Positions 1 through 8,981 are shown, counted from the stretch's first letter. The stretch is 64,000 nucleotides of DNA from Bradyrhizobium sp. 200 (GCF_023100945.1 NZ_CP064689.1:5996001-6060000), one strand, 5' to 3'. Program-made: numbers and translations. The notes: a model not told the origin generated them from the letters alone.

Positions 1-1561
1 AGGAGCGTATCTCGAGGCAATCGCCGGGACGAAGCTCGATGCCGACTTCCTTGGTGCGCAGCACGCGCGGCTCGCGGCCTTCGGACAGCAGGCGATAATA
101 GTGCGGCTTGCCGTCCTCGCCGCCGAGCATGCCGCAGGGACCGTGGCGCGCGCCATCGCCCGCGGTGTTGCCTTTTGCGATCTTCTCGGTCTCCAGCACC
201 AGATCGAGGGACACGCCGAGGCCGCCGCGGTGCTGGCCGTCGCCGCCGGAGCCCGGACGAAATTCATGTGTACGGAAATGCAGGGGAAAGCGCACCTCGG
301 CGACCTCCAGGCTACCGAACTTCAGCCCGCCGACCGAATGCCATTCGCCGATCGACGACCAGCCGTCCCCACCCGACGACGCGCCGCCGCCGGGGCGCGC
401 CTGGAACAGGTGCCAGATGAAATTCTTTCCCGTGCGCGGGTCCTCACCCTGGATTGCGATCCGGAAACGGCGGCTCCAGCCCGCCATCGCGCGCTCCGGG
501 CACGACGCCGACAGTGCCTTCACGATGGCTTCGACGATTTCATTGGAGGGATGGCTGGTGCACAGCGTCACCGGCCGGCCCGGATCGGCCCATACCACCG
601 TGCCCTGTTTCGCAATCACCTTCAGCGGCCGCAGCGCGCCGGTGTTTTTTGGGATTTCGGCGTCGATCAGATAGGCAAAGGCCATCGCGACCGCGGCCTG
701 CATGTTGGCGTGCGAGGAATTCACAAAGCTGGTGGATTGCGGATCGGAGTCTGAAAGGTCGATCTCGACGTCGCTGCCCTTCTTGGTGACTTTCGCGGCG
801 ATGCGGATATCGGTGCGGCCATGGCCGTCATCGTCGAGAAACGCTTCGCCGTAAAACACGCCGTCCTTCCAGGTCGAGACGACAGCCCTCGTCTGCTGCT
901 CCGTCGCGTCGAGGATCGCCTCGACGGCCGCCTCGACGACAGGCGCGCCGAACTCGGCAAACAATCGCGACAGCCGCCGCTCGCCGAGATGCGCTGCGCC
1001 GAGCATGGCTGCGAGGTCGCCGCGGAATTCGCGGGGATTGCGGATGTTCAGCGCCAGCAGATCGAGCAGGTCGTCACGGAGCTTGCCGGCCTCATAGAGC
1101 TTGATCGGCGGTACGCGCAGCCCTTCCTGATAGATCTCGGTGGCGGCGGGGTTATAGGCGCCATGGGTGGCGCCGCCGATGTCGCTCTGATGCGCACGCA
1201 CGATGGTCCAGAGCAGCCGCTTGTCGCCTGTGAAGACCGGAACGAACGCGGTGAGATCGGGAAGATGGCTGCCGCCGTAGTAGGGATCGTTGAGCAGGAT
1301 GACGTCGCCTTGTTGCACGTCCTTGAACCGCTGCTCGACCGCGAGCGTCGCCCATGGCAGCGCGCCGACATGAACGGGAAGATGATCGGCCTGCGCGATC
1401 AGGCGGGCGCCGGTGTCGCAGATCGCCAGCGAAAAATCGCGGCTGGAATTGAGGATCTGCGAATAGGAGGTGCGAAGCATGGCTTCGCCCATCTCTTTCA
1501 CGATCGAACTGAGCCGGTGCTGGACGACGGAGCGCGTGATGGGGTCGATCTTGGCGGACAT
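1..1561 (-). CDS. hyuB: Hydantoinase B/oxoprolinase family protein, C-terminus cut by window edge
   Basis: The frame opens at ATG 1561 and runs leftward off the window without a stop, so about 520 residues are visible; the family is usually about 550-600. The N-terminus MSAKIDPITRSVVQHRL, RDFSLAICD at about 41-49 and LLNDPYYGGSHLPDL at about 89-103 are typical of HyuB, as are the glycine-rich stretches RPGGGASSGGDGW and RPGSGGDGQHRGG nearer the C-terminus. HyuB pairs with HyuA in ATP-dependent opening of hydantoin, 5-oxoproline or related cyclic amides in the cytoplasm. The partner hyuA would lie outside the window. The gene starts 19 nt after the aminotransferase stop codon on the same strand, which suggests one operon. 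Family assignment is firm; the substrate is unknown. Confidence 0.9.
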   Translation of the reverse strand, partial: MSAKIDPITRSVVQHRLSSIVKEMGEAMLRTSYSQILNSSRDFSLAICDTGARLIAQADHLPVHVGALPWATLAVEQRFKDVQQGDVILLNDPYYGGSHLPDLTAFVPVFTGDKRLLWTIVRAHQSDIGGATHGAYNPAATEIYQEGLRVPPIKLYEAGKLRDDLLDLLALNIRNPREFRGDLAAMLGAAHLGERRLSRLFAEFGAPVVEAAVEAILDATEQQTRAVVSTWKDGVFYGEAFLDDDGHGRTDIRIAAKVTKKGSDVEIDLSDSDPQSTSFVNSSHANMQAAVAMAFAYLIDAEIPKNTGALRPLKVIAKQGTVVWADPGRPVTLCTSHPSNEIVEAIVKALSASCPERAMAGWSRRFRIAIQGEDPRTGKNFIWHLFQARPGGGASSGGDGWSSIGEWHSVGGLKFGSLEVAEVRFPLHFRTHEFRPGSGGDGQHRGGLGVSLDLVLETEKIAKGNTAGDGARHGPCGMLGGEDGKPHYYRLLSEGREPRVLRTKEVGIELRPGDCLEIRS

Positions 1562-1580
1562 TGAACCCGTTCTTGTTATG

Positions 1581-2897
1581 TCAGAGCGTGCCTGCGACTT
1601 CCTCGAGCGCACCCGACGCCGCATCGATGATCGCATGTATATCGGCATCCGTCATCGGGGTCGACAACGCCATCAACCCGTTGCCCGCGGCCAGCACGCC
1701 GCGATTGAGAAATGCGCGATTGAAAGCCGCCTGACGCCGCGCTTCCTCCTCGTTCAGGTAAGCCGAGCGATAATCGCGGATCGGCCGGTCGGCGAAGTGG
1801 ATCTTGAGCAGAGAACCCAAGCCTACCGTGCCCCCGGGCACGCCGTGACGGCGAAACGCTTCGTCAATGCCGGAGCGAACCGCCGCGCCCATCGCATCCA
1901 GCCGCGCAAAGGTCGCGTCGTCGAGCAGCTCCATGGCGGCGATCCCTGCCCGCATCGTCACCGGATTGGCGGAGAACGTGCCGCCATGCGGCAGCGCCGG
2001 CTTGCCTGCGCGCGGATCGAACACCGCCATGACATCCCGGTGGCCGCCGATCGCGCCGACCGGAAAGCCGCCGCCGATGATTTTTCCCAGCGTGGTCAGG
2101 TCAGGATCGATATTCCAGATGCCCTGCGCGCCCCGAAAGCCGAGGCGAAACGTGATGACCTCGTCGAAGATCAGGAGTGCGCCGACCTCGCGCGTGACTT
2201 TTCGCAACGCCTCCAGATAGGCCCGGTCCGCCGGCGCGAGACCGGCGCGATTGGGCATGGGATCGACCAGCACGCAGGCGAGCCCCTCGCCGTGCTCGCG
2301 GATCAGGCTGACGGCGGCTTCGGTGTCGTTGAAGGGAATGGTGACGACGTCGGCCAGGACGTTCTCAGGTGTACCCTTCGCATAGGCGACCGATACCGGC
2401 GCGTTGCGGCCCCAGGCTTCCGGTGTTGGATCGAGGCTCACCTCGGCGTAGTCATAGGAGCCGTGATAGGCGCCCTCGCATTTGGCGATCTTGGGACGGC
2501 CGGTATGCGCCCGCGCCGCCTTCAGTGCCATCATCACGGCCTCGGTGCCGGAGTTGGCGAACCGCACCTGGTCCACCGACGGCAGCCGCGAAACCAGCAG
2601 TTCGGCGAGATCGACCTCGGAGGCGGTCGGCAGGCCGAATGCCGAGCCGAGCGCCAATTGTGCGGTCGCCGCTTTGATCAGCGCCGGGTGCGCGTGACCG
2701 TGAATCTGCGAGGTAAAATTGTTGATGCAGTCGATGTAGACGTTACCGTCGAGATCCCAGACCCGGCAGCCCTCGCCGCGCGCGGCGTAGATCGGATAGG
2801 GCTTCATGAACACGGTGGTGCGGGTGTTGCCGCCAGGCAGGCTGGCCAGCGCACGGTCGTACATTTTTTGCGACGAAGAATTTGAATCCGGGTACAT
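1581..2897 (-). CDS. Class III PLP aminotransferase, glutamate-1-semialdehyde aminomutase type
   Basis: This 438-aa PLP-dependent enzyme resembles HemL-type aminomutases. From the chosen start (MYPDSNSSSQ) it shows PGGNTRTT at 21-28, FANSGTEAVMMALKAAR at 113-129 (cofactor phosphate region), LLIFDEVITFR at 241-251 (Asp contacting the PLP ring) and the Schiff-base lysine K272 in TTLGKIIGGGFPVGA. An in-frame upstream extension to 2966 exists, but homologues begin near 2897. It lies directly upstream of hyuB on the same strand, so it probably handles an amino compound linked to the hydantoinase rather than serving tetrapyrrole synthesis. That substrate idea is inferred from context only. Confidence 0.87.
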   Translation of the reverse strand: MYPDSNSSSQKMYDRALASLPGGNTRTTVFMKPYPIYAARGEGCRVWDLDGNVYIDCINNFTSQIHGHAHPALIKAATAQLALGSAFGLPTASEVDLAELLVSRLPSVDQVRFANSGTEAVMMALKAARAHTGRPKIAKCEGAYHGSYDYAEVSLDPTPEAWGRNAPVSVAYAKGTPENVLADVVTIPFNDTEAAVSLIREHGEGLACVLVDPMPNRAGLAPADRAYLEALRKVTREVGALLIFDEVITFRLGFRGAQGIWNIDPDLTTLGKIIGGGFPVGAIGGHRDVMAVFDPRAGKPALPHGGTFSANPVTMRAGIAAMELLDDATFARLDAMGAAVRSGIDEAFRRHGVPGGTVGLGSLLKIHFADRPIRDYRSAYLNEEEARRQAAFNRAFLNRGVLAAGNGLMALSTPMTDADIHAIIDAASGALEEVAGTL

Positions 2898-3009
2898 GCG
2901 GCTTCCAGAGATGGTGGGGCAAGTCCTTATAGCCGCTGGAATTCCGGCCGCAAACCGATCGCTCACTTTTATGTGTAGCGGAGAGCGCCCGAAAACCTCA
3001 CGCCGCGAC

Positions 3010-3034
3010 GGAATAGAACGCGCCGCCGCGCGTC
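3010..3034 (+). promoter_or_regulatory. ECF sigma-type promoter upstream of the sigma operon
   Basis: GGAAT at 3010-3014 is followed by exactly 16 nt and CGTC at 3031-3034. GGAA(T/C) near -35 and CGTC near -10 is the classic layout for ECF sigma factors. The -10 element ends 38 nt before the ATG at 3073, the first gene of the operon that encodes an ECF factor, so autoregulation is a reasonable inference. Confidence 0.5.
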
Positions 3035-3072
3035 ACCAACCCATACACGCTGTTTGCATCATGGGAGCCAAA

Positions 3073-3459
3073 ATGAACAGATCTTCGCTCGCCCTTCTCG
3101 CCGCCGCGATTTCACTGTCCGCCATCTCCGGCGCCAGCGCGGCGCCTCCGGCCAAGACCGCCACGACCGCGAAAGGGCCGACGCTTACCGACGCCAAGGG
3201 CATGTCGCTCTACACGTTCGACAAGGACGCCGAAGGCAAGTCGGCCTGCAACGGCCCCTGCGCGGCGAACTGGCCGGCGCTGAAGGCGGAAGCCGGTGAC
3301 GCCGCGGGTGACAATTACACCGTCATCGCCCGCGACGATGGCTCCAGGCAGTGGGCCTACAAGGGCAAGCCGCTCTATACCTTCGTCAAGGACCAGAAGG
3401 CCGGCGACATCAGCGGCGACGGGTTCCTCAACGGCGCGTGGCATCTGGCGCAGCCCTGA
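3073..3459 (+). CDS. Secreted COG4315-type protein with YxFxxD repeats
   Basis: A 128-aa protein with a Sec signal peptide (MNRSSLALLAAAISLSA... cleaved after about ASA). The mature part carries two copies of the YTF-x-KD motif, LYTFDKDAEGKSACNGPCAANWPAL and LYTFVKDQKAGDIS, each followed by a turn-rich segment, as in the predicted periplasmic proteins of COG4315. Two cysteines in the CNGPC segment could form a disulfide or bind metal. No lipobox cysteine is present, so it should be soluble in the periplasm. An ATG at 3061, four codons upstream, is also possible. It heads the operon that ends with an ECF sigma/anti-sigma pair. Molecular function of the family is unknown. Confidence 0.82.
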   Translation: MNRSSLALLAAAISLSAISGASAAPPAKTATTAKGPTLTDAKGMSLYTFDKDAEGKSACNGPCAANWPALKAEAGDAAGDNYTVIARDDGSRQWAYKGKPLYTFVKDQKAGDISGDGFLNGAWHLAQP

Positions 3460-3568
3460 TCTGCAGAGCCTGCGAACACGAGGCGATCATGGCTCGCGCG
3501 TGTCGGCGTCGATCCCGCGGGATCCGCGCGAGCGACTTCAACCGATCATTCGATCCCTGGAAGGTACG

Positions 3569-4048
3569 ATGCTGCAATTTCTCAAACCCGGCCTGGGCAC
3601 GGCGATCTTCGGCCTGCGCCTCCTGGTCGCTTTTGCTGCGCCGCCCTTGGTATTGGCGGTGTTCGCGCACGAAGCTCATCCACCGGCAGAACAGGCCGCG
3701 ACTTCGGATGAAAGCGCTTTCCTCGTCGAAAACGAGGCCGCGATGAACAAGATGATGACTGCGATGGAGGCAAAGCCGAGCGGCGACATCGACCGCGACT
3801 TCGTCGCCATGATGGCGCCGCACCATCAGGGCGCGATCGACATGGCCGTGCTCGAATTGCGTTACGGCAAGAACGAACAACTCCGGCGCATCGCGCAGGA
3901 AATCATCGTCAGCCAGATGCAGGAGATCTCGGCGATGAAGCTTGCTATCGGCGAACATATCCCGGCGGCCCTGCCCGCGCCGACGCAAACCAGCCAGGCG
4001 CCGGCGACACATCATCACATGAACATGTCGGCAGGCATGAAGAAGTAG
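3569..4048 (+). CDS. DUF305 family exported protein
   Basis: A 159-aa protein with an N-terminal hydrophobic export segment (about residues 8-32). The DUF305 core follows: DRDFVAMMAPHHQGAIDMA, then a helix with QEIIVSQMQEISAMKLAI. The paired histidines in MMAPHHQGAI are the family hallmark and are thought to bind metal, often copper. The C-terminus adds THHHMNMSAGMKK, a His/Met-rich tail that also suggests copper. It lies 8 nt before the YVTN propeller gene. A role in copper or redox-stress handling in the periplasm fits the motifs but is not demonstrated. Confidence 0.85.
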   Translation: MLQFLKPGLGTAIFGLRLLVAFAAPPLVLAVFAHEAHPPAEQAATSDESAFLVENEAAMNKMMTAMEAKPSGDIDRDFVAMMAPHHQGAIDMAVLELRYGKNEQLRRIAQEIIVSQMQEISAMKLAIGEHIPAALPAPTQTSQAPATHHHMNMSAGMKK

Positions 4049-4056
4049 GAGCGAAA

Positions 4057-5523
4057 ATGAACTATTCGACCTTGAGAAGCAGCCTGCTGGCCTGCACGAT
4101 CGTTGCGACATCGACATCGACGGCCGCATGGGCCGGCCAAGCCCCCGGCGCCGCGTCTTCCCTGGACATTCCGATCAGCCATCGCGACCGCGTTTACGCG
4201 GCGGAACAGTTTTCGAACACGGTCTCCGTCACCGACCCCGTCGACAACAAGCTGCTCGGCGTGATCCGCCTCGGCGATCCGCAGCCCGGAAATTTCAGCC
4301 CGCTCTACAAGGGACAGGTGCTGGTCCATGGCTTGGGCTATTCGCCCGACCACAAGACGCTCGCTGTCGTCTCGATCGGATCGAATTCGGTGACATTCAT
4401 CGACACCGCGACGAACGCGGTCAAGCACACCACTTATGTCGGCCGTTCGCCGCACGAGGCGTTCTTCACGCCGGATGGAAAGGAAGTCTGGGTCACCGTG
4501 CGCGGCGAGAACTACATCAGCGTGATCGACGCCTCGAGTTTTGCCGAGAAGACCCGCATCGAGGTGCCGGCCGGCCCCGGCATGCAGATCTTCTCGCCTG
4601 ACGGCAAATACGGCTACATCTGCTCGTCCTTCAATCCGGACACGGTCGTGGTGTCGGTCGCCGACCACGCCATCGTGGCGCGCGTGAAGCAGGAAAGCCC
4701 GTTCTGCCCGAATATCGCCGCCACGCCTGATGGCGATCAGGTGTGGTTTACACTCAAGGACATCGGCAAGACGCAGGTGTTCAACGCCAGGCCGCCGTTC
4801 AATCCGATCAAAACGATCGAGACTGGCCCGATCACCAACCACGTCAACTTCGCGCGCACGCCGAAGGGAACGTTCGCCTATGTCACGATCGGCGGCACCA
4901 ACGAGGTCAAGGTGTTTCGTACCGACGATTTTTCGCAGGCGGCGACCATTCCGGTCGGCAATCTTCCGCACGGCATCTGGCCCTCCGGCGACGGTACGCG
5001 CATCTATGTCGGGCTGGAAAACGCCGACGCCCTTGCCGCGATCGATACCGCCACCAACAAGGTGGTGGCCAACATTCCGATCGGCCAGGCGCCGCAAGCC
5101 ATCGCCTATGTACCGGGCGCAGCGCCCAATCCGGACGACCGGCAGAATTTGCAAAACCTCGGCGTCGCCGGCCAGGTCGCTCACCTCACCCTCGGCGCGA
5201 GGGCTGAAGCGAAAGGCGAAAACCCGCCGACCAGCGTCTCGCTGTTCGATCAGGGCCTGATCCAGATATTGCAGGCGTCGGTGACCGGCCTGCAGCCGAA
5301 ACAGCGCTACGTGCTGGCGCTGGCCGATCAGATCGACGGAAGCGGACGGCTGCAGCCGCTCGCCGCCTTCATGACCAACCCTGCGGGCGCAGCCATCGTC
5401 AACGCGACCGGGCCCATCCGACAGATCGTCCAGAATTCCGCCAAGGCCGAGCGGCGATATCTGGTGATCGCGCCCGGAGAGCCCTCGAAGTACGGGGATG
5501 CCGTGCAGGTCCAGACCCCATGA
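4057..5523 (+). CDS. Secreted YVTN/YncE-type beta-propeller protein
   Basis: A 488-aa protein with a signal peptide ending near AWAGQA (about residue 28). At least six propeller blades follow, with recurring units such as VYAAEQFSNTVSVTD, NSVTFIDTATNAV, NYISVIDASSF, GTFAYVTIGGTNEV and DALAAIDTATNKVVANIPIG. These are 40-residue YVTN-type repeats, as in YncE and in surface or quinoprotein-like propellers. After about residue 375 comes a separate roughly 110-residue domain of unknown type. The last four bases overlap the sigma factor start (ATGA), so the genes are translationally coupled and it is probably part of the same stress response. Confidence 0.83.
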   Translation: MNYSTLRSSLLACTIVATSTSTAAWAGQAPGAASSLDIPISHRDRVYAAEQFSNTVSVTDPVDNKLLGVIRLGDPQPGNFSPLYKGQVLVHGLGYSPDHKTLAVVSIGSNSVTFIDTATNAVKHTTYVGRSPHEAFFTPDGKEVWVTVRGENYISVIDASSFAEKTRIEVPAGPGMQIFSPDGKYGYICSSFNPDTVVVSVADHAIVARVKQESPFCPNIAATPDGDQVWFTLKDIGKTQVFNARPPFNPIKTIETGPITNHVNFARTPKGTFAYVTIGGTNEVKVFRTDDFSQAATIPVGNLPHGIWPSGDGTRIYVGLENADALAAIDTATNKVVANIPIGQAPQAIAYVPGAAPNPDDRQNLQNLGVAGQVAHLTLGARAEAKGENPPTSVSLFDQGLIQILQASVTGLQPKQRYVLALADQIDGSGRLQPLAAFMTNPAGAAIVNATGPIRQIVQNSAKAERRYLVIAPGEPSKYGDAVQVQTP

Positions 5524-6047
5524 ACGACATGCTGCACCTGGTCGAACCGGTGATACCAGCCCTGCGCCGCTATGCGCGGGCGCTGGTCCGCAATCGCGCC
5601 ACCGCCGACGATCTGGTGCAGGATTGCCTGGAGCGGGCTGTCCGCCATTGGCACGCGCGGCGCGAAGGCGATCCGCGCCCGTGGCTGTTCACGATCCTGC
5701 ATAACCTTGCAGTCAACCAATTCCGCCGCTCGGCGCGCCGGGGCAAGCACATCGCCATCGACGAGGCCAATGAAGATGATTTCGGGCAGGACGCCGTGCA
5801 GGAACAGAAATTGATTTACCAGGATGTCCTCGACAAGCTTGCGCGGCTGCCGGAAGACCAGCGCGCCGTGCTGCTGCTGGTCGCGGTGGAAGACCTGTCC
5901 TATGCCGACACCGCCAGGGTGCTCGACATTCCCATCGGCACCGTCATGTCGCGCCTGTCGCGGGCGCGCGAAAAATTGCAGCAGGAAATCGAAGGGACCG
6001 CAGATGGCGCACCGAAGAACGTGGTGCAGTTGCGGAGCATGAAATGA
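5520..6047 (+). CDS. ECF-family RNA polymerase sigma factor
   Basis: A 175-aa sigma factor with only regions 2 and 4, the ECF layout. Region 2 is visible as TADDLVQDCLERAVRHW plus RPWLFTILHNLAVNQFRR. Region 4 shows LARLPEDQRAVLLLVAVEDL, LSYADTARVLDIPIGTVMSR and a trailing SRAREKLQ helix. It overlaps the propeller gene by 4 nt upstream and the anti-sigma gene by 4 nt downstream. The operon has an ECF-type promoter at 3010-3034, so it likely drives its own expression. The activating signal is not evident; the copper-like motifs of the upstream genes suggest metal or oxidative stress. Confidence 0.93.
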   Translation: MNDMLHLVEPVIPALRRYARALVRNRATADDLVQDCLERAVRHWHARREGDPRPWLFTILHNLAVNQFRRSARRGKHIAIDEANEDDFGQDAVQEQKLIYQDVLDKLARLPEDQRAVLLLVAVEDLSYADTARVLDIPIGTVMSRLSRAREKLQQEIEGTADGAPKNVVQLRSMK

Positions 6048-6814
6048 GCAATCGGCCCATCACGGAAGACGATCTCCACGCCTATGTGGATGGCGTTCTG
6101 GAACCCGAGCGAGAGGCGGAAGTCACCAGCTATCTGGAAGGCCACCCCGACATGGCCCGGCGCGTCGCCACCTTTTCGGATCAGCGCGATCTGCTGCGCG
6201 AGGCATTGGCGCCGATTGCAGACGAGCCCTTGCCGTCGCGGTTCAATTTGTCAGGGATGATCGAGAACCGGCGGCGGCGTCCCTCGCGGGCCTGGTTGGC
6301 GATCGCGGCGATGCTGTTGTTGAGCATTGGCGGTCTCGGTGGCTGGATGATGCGTGGCAGCTTGCAAGCCTCGTCCGGCGGACTTGCTGCGCTCGCGCAG
6401 GAAGCCGCTTATTCGTACAGCGTCTATGCGCCGGACCGTGTCCGGCCGGTCGAGATGCGGGCATCGGACAGCGCGCAAATGGTGCAGTGGGTGTCGAACC
6501 GCCTGAAGCAACCAGTGAAGCTGCCGGACCTGACGGGATCGGGCTATCGCCTGATGGGCGGGCGGCTGATCGCGACGTCGCATGGTCCCGCTGCGATGTT
6601 CATGTATGACGACGATCGCGGCGAGCGGCTCGTCGTGCTGACGCGCCCGATGGCATCGGAGCAGAGCGCGCCGATGGCGCCGCATTCGGGAGGCGACCTC
6701 TCCGGCTTTGCCTGGGCCGACGGCGGGATGGGCTACAGCCTGGTGGGACAGGCCGCAACCGACACCCTCAAGCCGATCGCTAACGAGGTTCGCAGGCAGG
6801 CGTGTAAGATCTAG
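6044..6814 (+). CDS. Membrane-bound anti-sigma factor without zinc-binding cysteines
   Basis: A 256-aa single-pass membrane protein coupled by ATGA to the ECF sigma gene. The cytoplasmic N-terminus (ITEDDLHAYVDGVLEP...YLEGHPDMARRVA) has the fold signature of anti-sigma domains. One transmembrane helix lies at about 83-103 (AWLAIAAMLLLSIGGLGGWMM), leaving about 150 residues in the periplasm. The HxxxCxxC zinc motif common in this family is absent: HPDMARRV has no cysteine. Release therefore probably depends on the periplasmic domain rather than on thiol oxidation. The gene ends convergently with the MFS gene, overlapping by 4 nt. Confidence 0.87.
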   Translation: MSNRPITEDDLHAYVDGVLEPEREAEVTSYLEGHPDMARRVATFSDQRDLLREALAPIADEPLPSRFNLSGMIENRRRRPSRAWLAIAAMLLLSIGGLGGWMMRGSLQASSGGLAALAQEAAYSYSVYAPDRVRPVEMRASDSAQMVQWVSNRLKQPVKLPDLTGSGYRLMGGRLIATSHGPAAMFMYDDDRGERLVVLTRPMASEQSAPMAPHSGGDLSGFAWADGGMGYSLVGQAATDTLKPIANEVRRQACKI

Positions 6815-8058
6815 GATTTTGACGGCTGGGTATAGGCAATGAAGACGATCGTGCCGACGATCAAGGTCGCGGCCATGAATAGCAGCACTGCAGGAAGCCC
6901 GAAGATCGTCGCCACCACGCCGGTCGACGATTGCATCAGCGCGGCGCCGAGGAAAAAGGCGAGATTGATCGCAGACAGCGCCTTGCCGGCATTCTGCGCG
7001 TCCACGAGTTGCCGCGTCATGCCGTAGAGCAATGGCTGCGTCGATATCGCGATGCCGATCAGGACGAACAGCGCACCGTCGATCTGGGCCGGCACAGCCT
7101 TCACGCCGAGCAATTCGGACAGCGGATAGTGCGGCGCGCCGGCCGCCATCAGCGCGAGCAGCAATGCAGCAAACGAATGCGTGGCGGCCAGCACTTCGCG
7201 GCGATGGCCGATGCTGCGATCGAGAATCCCCATCAGCACGGGGCCTGCGATCAGCGCGAGCGTGAACAGGCCGAGCATATTGCCGGCCTCGATACGGCTG
7301 AACGCCTTGATCTCCATCAGCCACGGGCCGCCCCATAGTCCCCGCAGCACCAGCGAGGCGGCGAGCGACACCAGCGACAGCGCGATCAGGCCGCGCAACG
7401 GGCGCGACAGGCCAATGCGCAGCACGTCCGCCATTTGCGACAATGGCGAAGACTGGTCGGCCTGCGCCGCCGGCTGTTTCGGGACCAGCGCGAATACCGC
7501 AATCGCCACCACCGCGCCAAAACCCGCGGAGATCCAGAATCCCGCGCGCCAGCCCCAGAGTTCGACGACAAAGGCCAGCGGGCTTGCCGACAGCAGCATG
7601 CCGATATTGCCGATCGACAGGATGATGCCGGACCACAGGCCGAACCGCGCCGCCGACATCTGCTTGGCAGCGAGCGTCATCGGGCACATCAGCATGCCCG
7701 AGGTGGCGGCGCCGAGCAGGAATTGCCCGAACACAAAGCTCTCCGGGCCGGTGGCGAGCCCGGACGCCAGCGCGCCGACGATGGTTCCGGCGAGCAGGCT
7801 CAGGGAGACCGGCCGGACGCCGAAGCGATCCATCGCGGCGCCAACCGGAATTTGCGAGGCGGCGAAGGCGAAATGATAGATCGAGGTGAGGCTCGCCAGC
7901 GTCTGCGGGGCAGTGCGGAAGTCGGCCGCCATCACGTCGAGGCTGATCGCCGGAATGGTCCGCAGCAGCGTCGACAGCATGTGGCCGCAGGCCAGCGCCA
8001 AAAGCGCAAAAATCAGGACGCGGATATTGATATCAGCGTCATCAGCCTTGCCGTCCAT
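6811..8058 (-). CDS. MFS transporter
   Basis: A 415-aa integral membrane protein with about 12 predicted hydrophobic helices. It has the loop 2-3 motif of the major facilitator superfamily (PVGAAMDRFGVRPVSLS at about 72-88) and a related repeat in the second half (GILDRSIGHRREV). Regular alternation of helices such as LIFALLALACGHMLSTLL and FVFGQFLLGAATSGMLMC supports the fold. The substrate cannot be read from the sequence. Its start is 77 nt downstream of the stop of the same-strand oxygenase gene, so co-transcription is possible. Confidence 0.9.
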   Translation of the reverse strand: MDGKADDADINIRVLIFALLALACGHMLSTLLRTIPAISLDVMAADFRTAPQTLASLTSIYHFAFAASQIPVGAAMDRFGVRPVSLSLLAGTIVGALASGLATGPESFVFGQFLLGAATSGMLMCPMTLAAKQMSAARFGLWSGIILSIGNIGMLLSASPLAFVVELWGWRAGFWISAGFGAVVAIAVFALVPKQPAAQADQSSPLSQMADVLRIGLSRPLRGLIALSLVSLAASLVLRGLWGGPWLMEIKAFSRIEAGNMLGLFTLALIAGPVLMGILDRSIGHRREVLAATHSFAALLLALMAAGAPHYPLSELLGVKAVPAQIDGALFVLIGIAISTQPLLYGMTRQLVDAQNAGKALSAINLAFFLGAALMQSSTGVVATIFGLPAVLLFMAATLIVGTIVFIAYTQPSKS

Positions 8059-8135
8059 AAGCCGTCTCGCCCCGAAACTGTTTCAGGGCGAGGTATCACC
8101 AATATGGCGGGAACGCGAATCCTGCCCGGGCCCGA

Positions 8136-8981
8136 TCAGCTCTTGTGGAACACCAATGTCCTGAGCTCGATGCTCTCGCGCGGGGCCGCGTCGGCGGGCG
8201 TGGTCGGATCGGTGAAGGCGGTATGCGGCCCGAACCGCGTGCGGCCGTCGGTTGCGGAATCGTAGCACTTCAGCAGCAGCGCCTCGTCGGTCCTCATTTC
8301 CGGGATGTAGTACCAGCGATGGTTCGGGTTGTACTTCACGGAATAGGTCTCGCCGCTGCGGTTCGGATAGATCAGGTCGGAGGCGACGAGATCGCCGGGC
8401 TCGACGGTCTGGCCGTCGCACATCGCAAGCGGCGCATCGCGCAAGGGCCCGCGGATCGGCCGCCACACATTAATGACCTGCACGCGTCCCTTCAGAAGCT
8501 CATCAGCCTCATCGGGAAGATGTTCGCGGACGCGGTTGGCGCCCGAGATGTCGGTCTGGTCGACATGGACCCGCGTGGCCGGCTGGCGCGGACCCGCGCC
8601 CCTGATATCGGCGGCGCCGTCGACGCGCTTGCGCACGGTGTGGTCGAAGATGAAGACGCGGTCGGCCTTCAGCGTCGCCTTCAGAAAAGCTTCCACGGCG
8701 GGGTAGTAGACGTTCTTCACTTCCTTGTCGTCGTAGAAATCCTTGACGATGGTGGGATGGCGGACCAGTGCAAAACCTTCACGGTCCAAGGAGAGGTTGC
8801 CGGCGATCAGGCGCGCATCGAAGATCGGCACGTCGTGAGGTTCAGGCAGCGCGGTGGATTTGGGTTCGCCCGGCGGCGGATCGAAAGCGTAGGTGCGGGG
8901 CTTTCCCGGTGTCGACGCGAGATAGTTCAGTTCGGCGGTGACGAAAGGGAGCGATTCGAGTTTTGCTTGTTGCAGGCCCAT
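8136..8981 (-). CDS. CmcJ/NvfI-family oxygenase or desaturase
   Basis: A 281-aa cytoplasmic protein of the CmcJ/NvfI family, whose fungal and bacterial members hydroxylate, methoxylate or desaturate secondary metabolites. I see the family's likely iron-binding HVDQT motif (H139, D141), the characteristic NVWRPI segment at 171-176, and SVKYNPNHRWYYIPEM near 230. The chosen start follows a GGAGAA ribosome binding site 4 nt upstream; an in-frame extension to 9146 lacks family similarity. The natural substrate is unknown. The MFS gene immediately downstream might export or import the same compound, which is inferred from position. Confidence 0.78.
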   Translation of the reverse strand: MGLQQAKLESLPFVTAELNYLASTPGKPRTYAFDPPPGEPKSTALPEPHDVPIFDARLIAGNLSLDREGFALVRHPTIVKDFYDDKEVKNVYYPAVEAFLKATLKADRVFIFDHTVRKRVDGAADIRGAGPRQPATRVHVDQTDISGANRVREHLPDEADELLKGRVQVINVWRPIRGPLRDAPLAMCDGQTVEPGDLVASDLIYPNRSGETYSVKYNPNHRWYYIPEMRTDEALLLKCYDSATDGRTRFGPHTAFTDPTTPADAAPRESIELRTLVFHKS

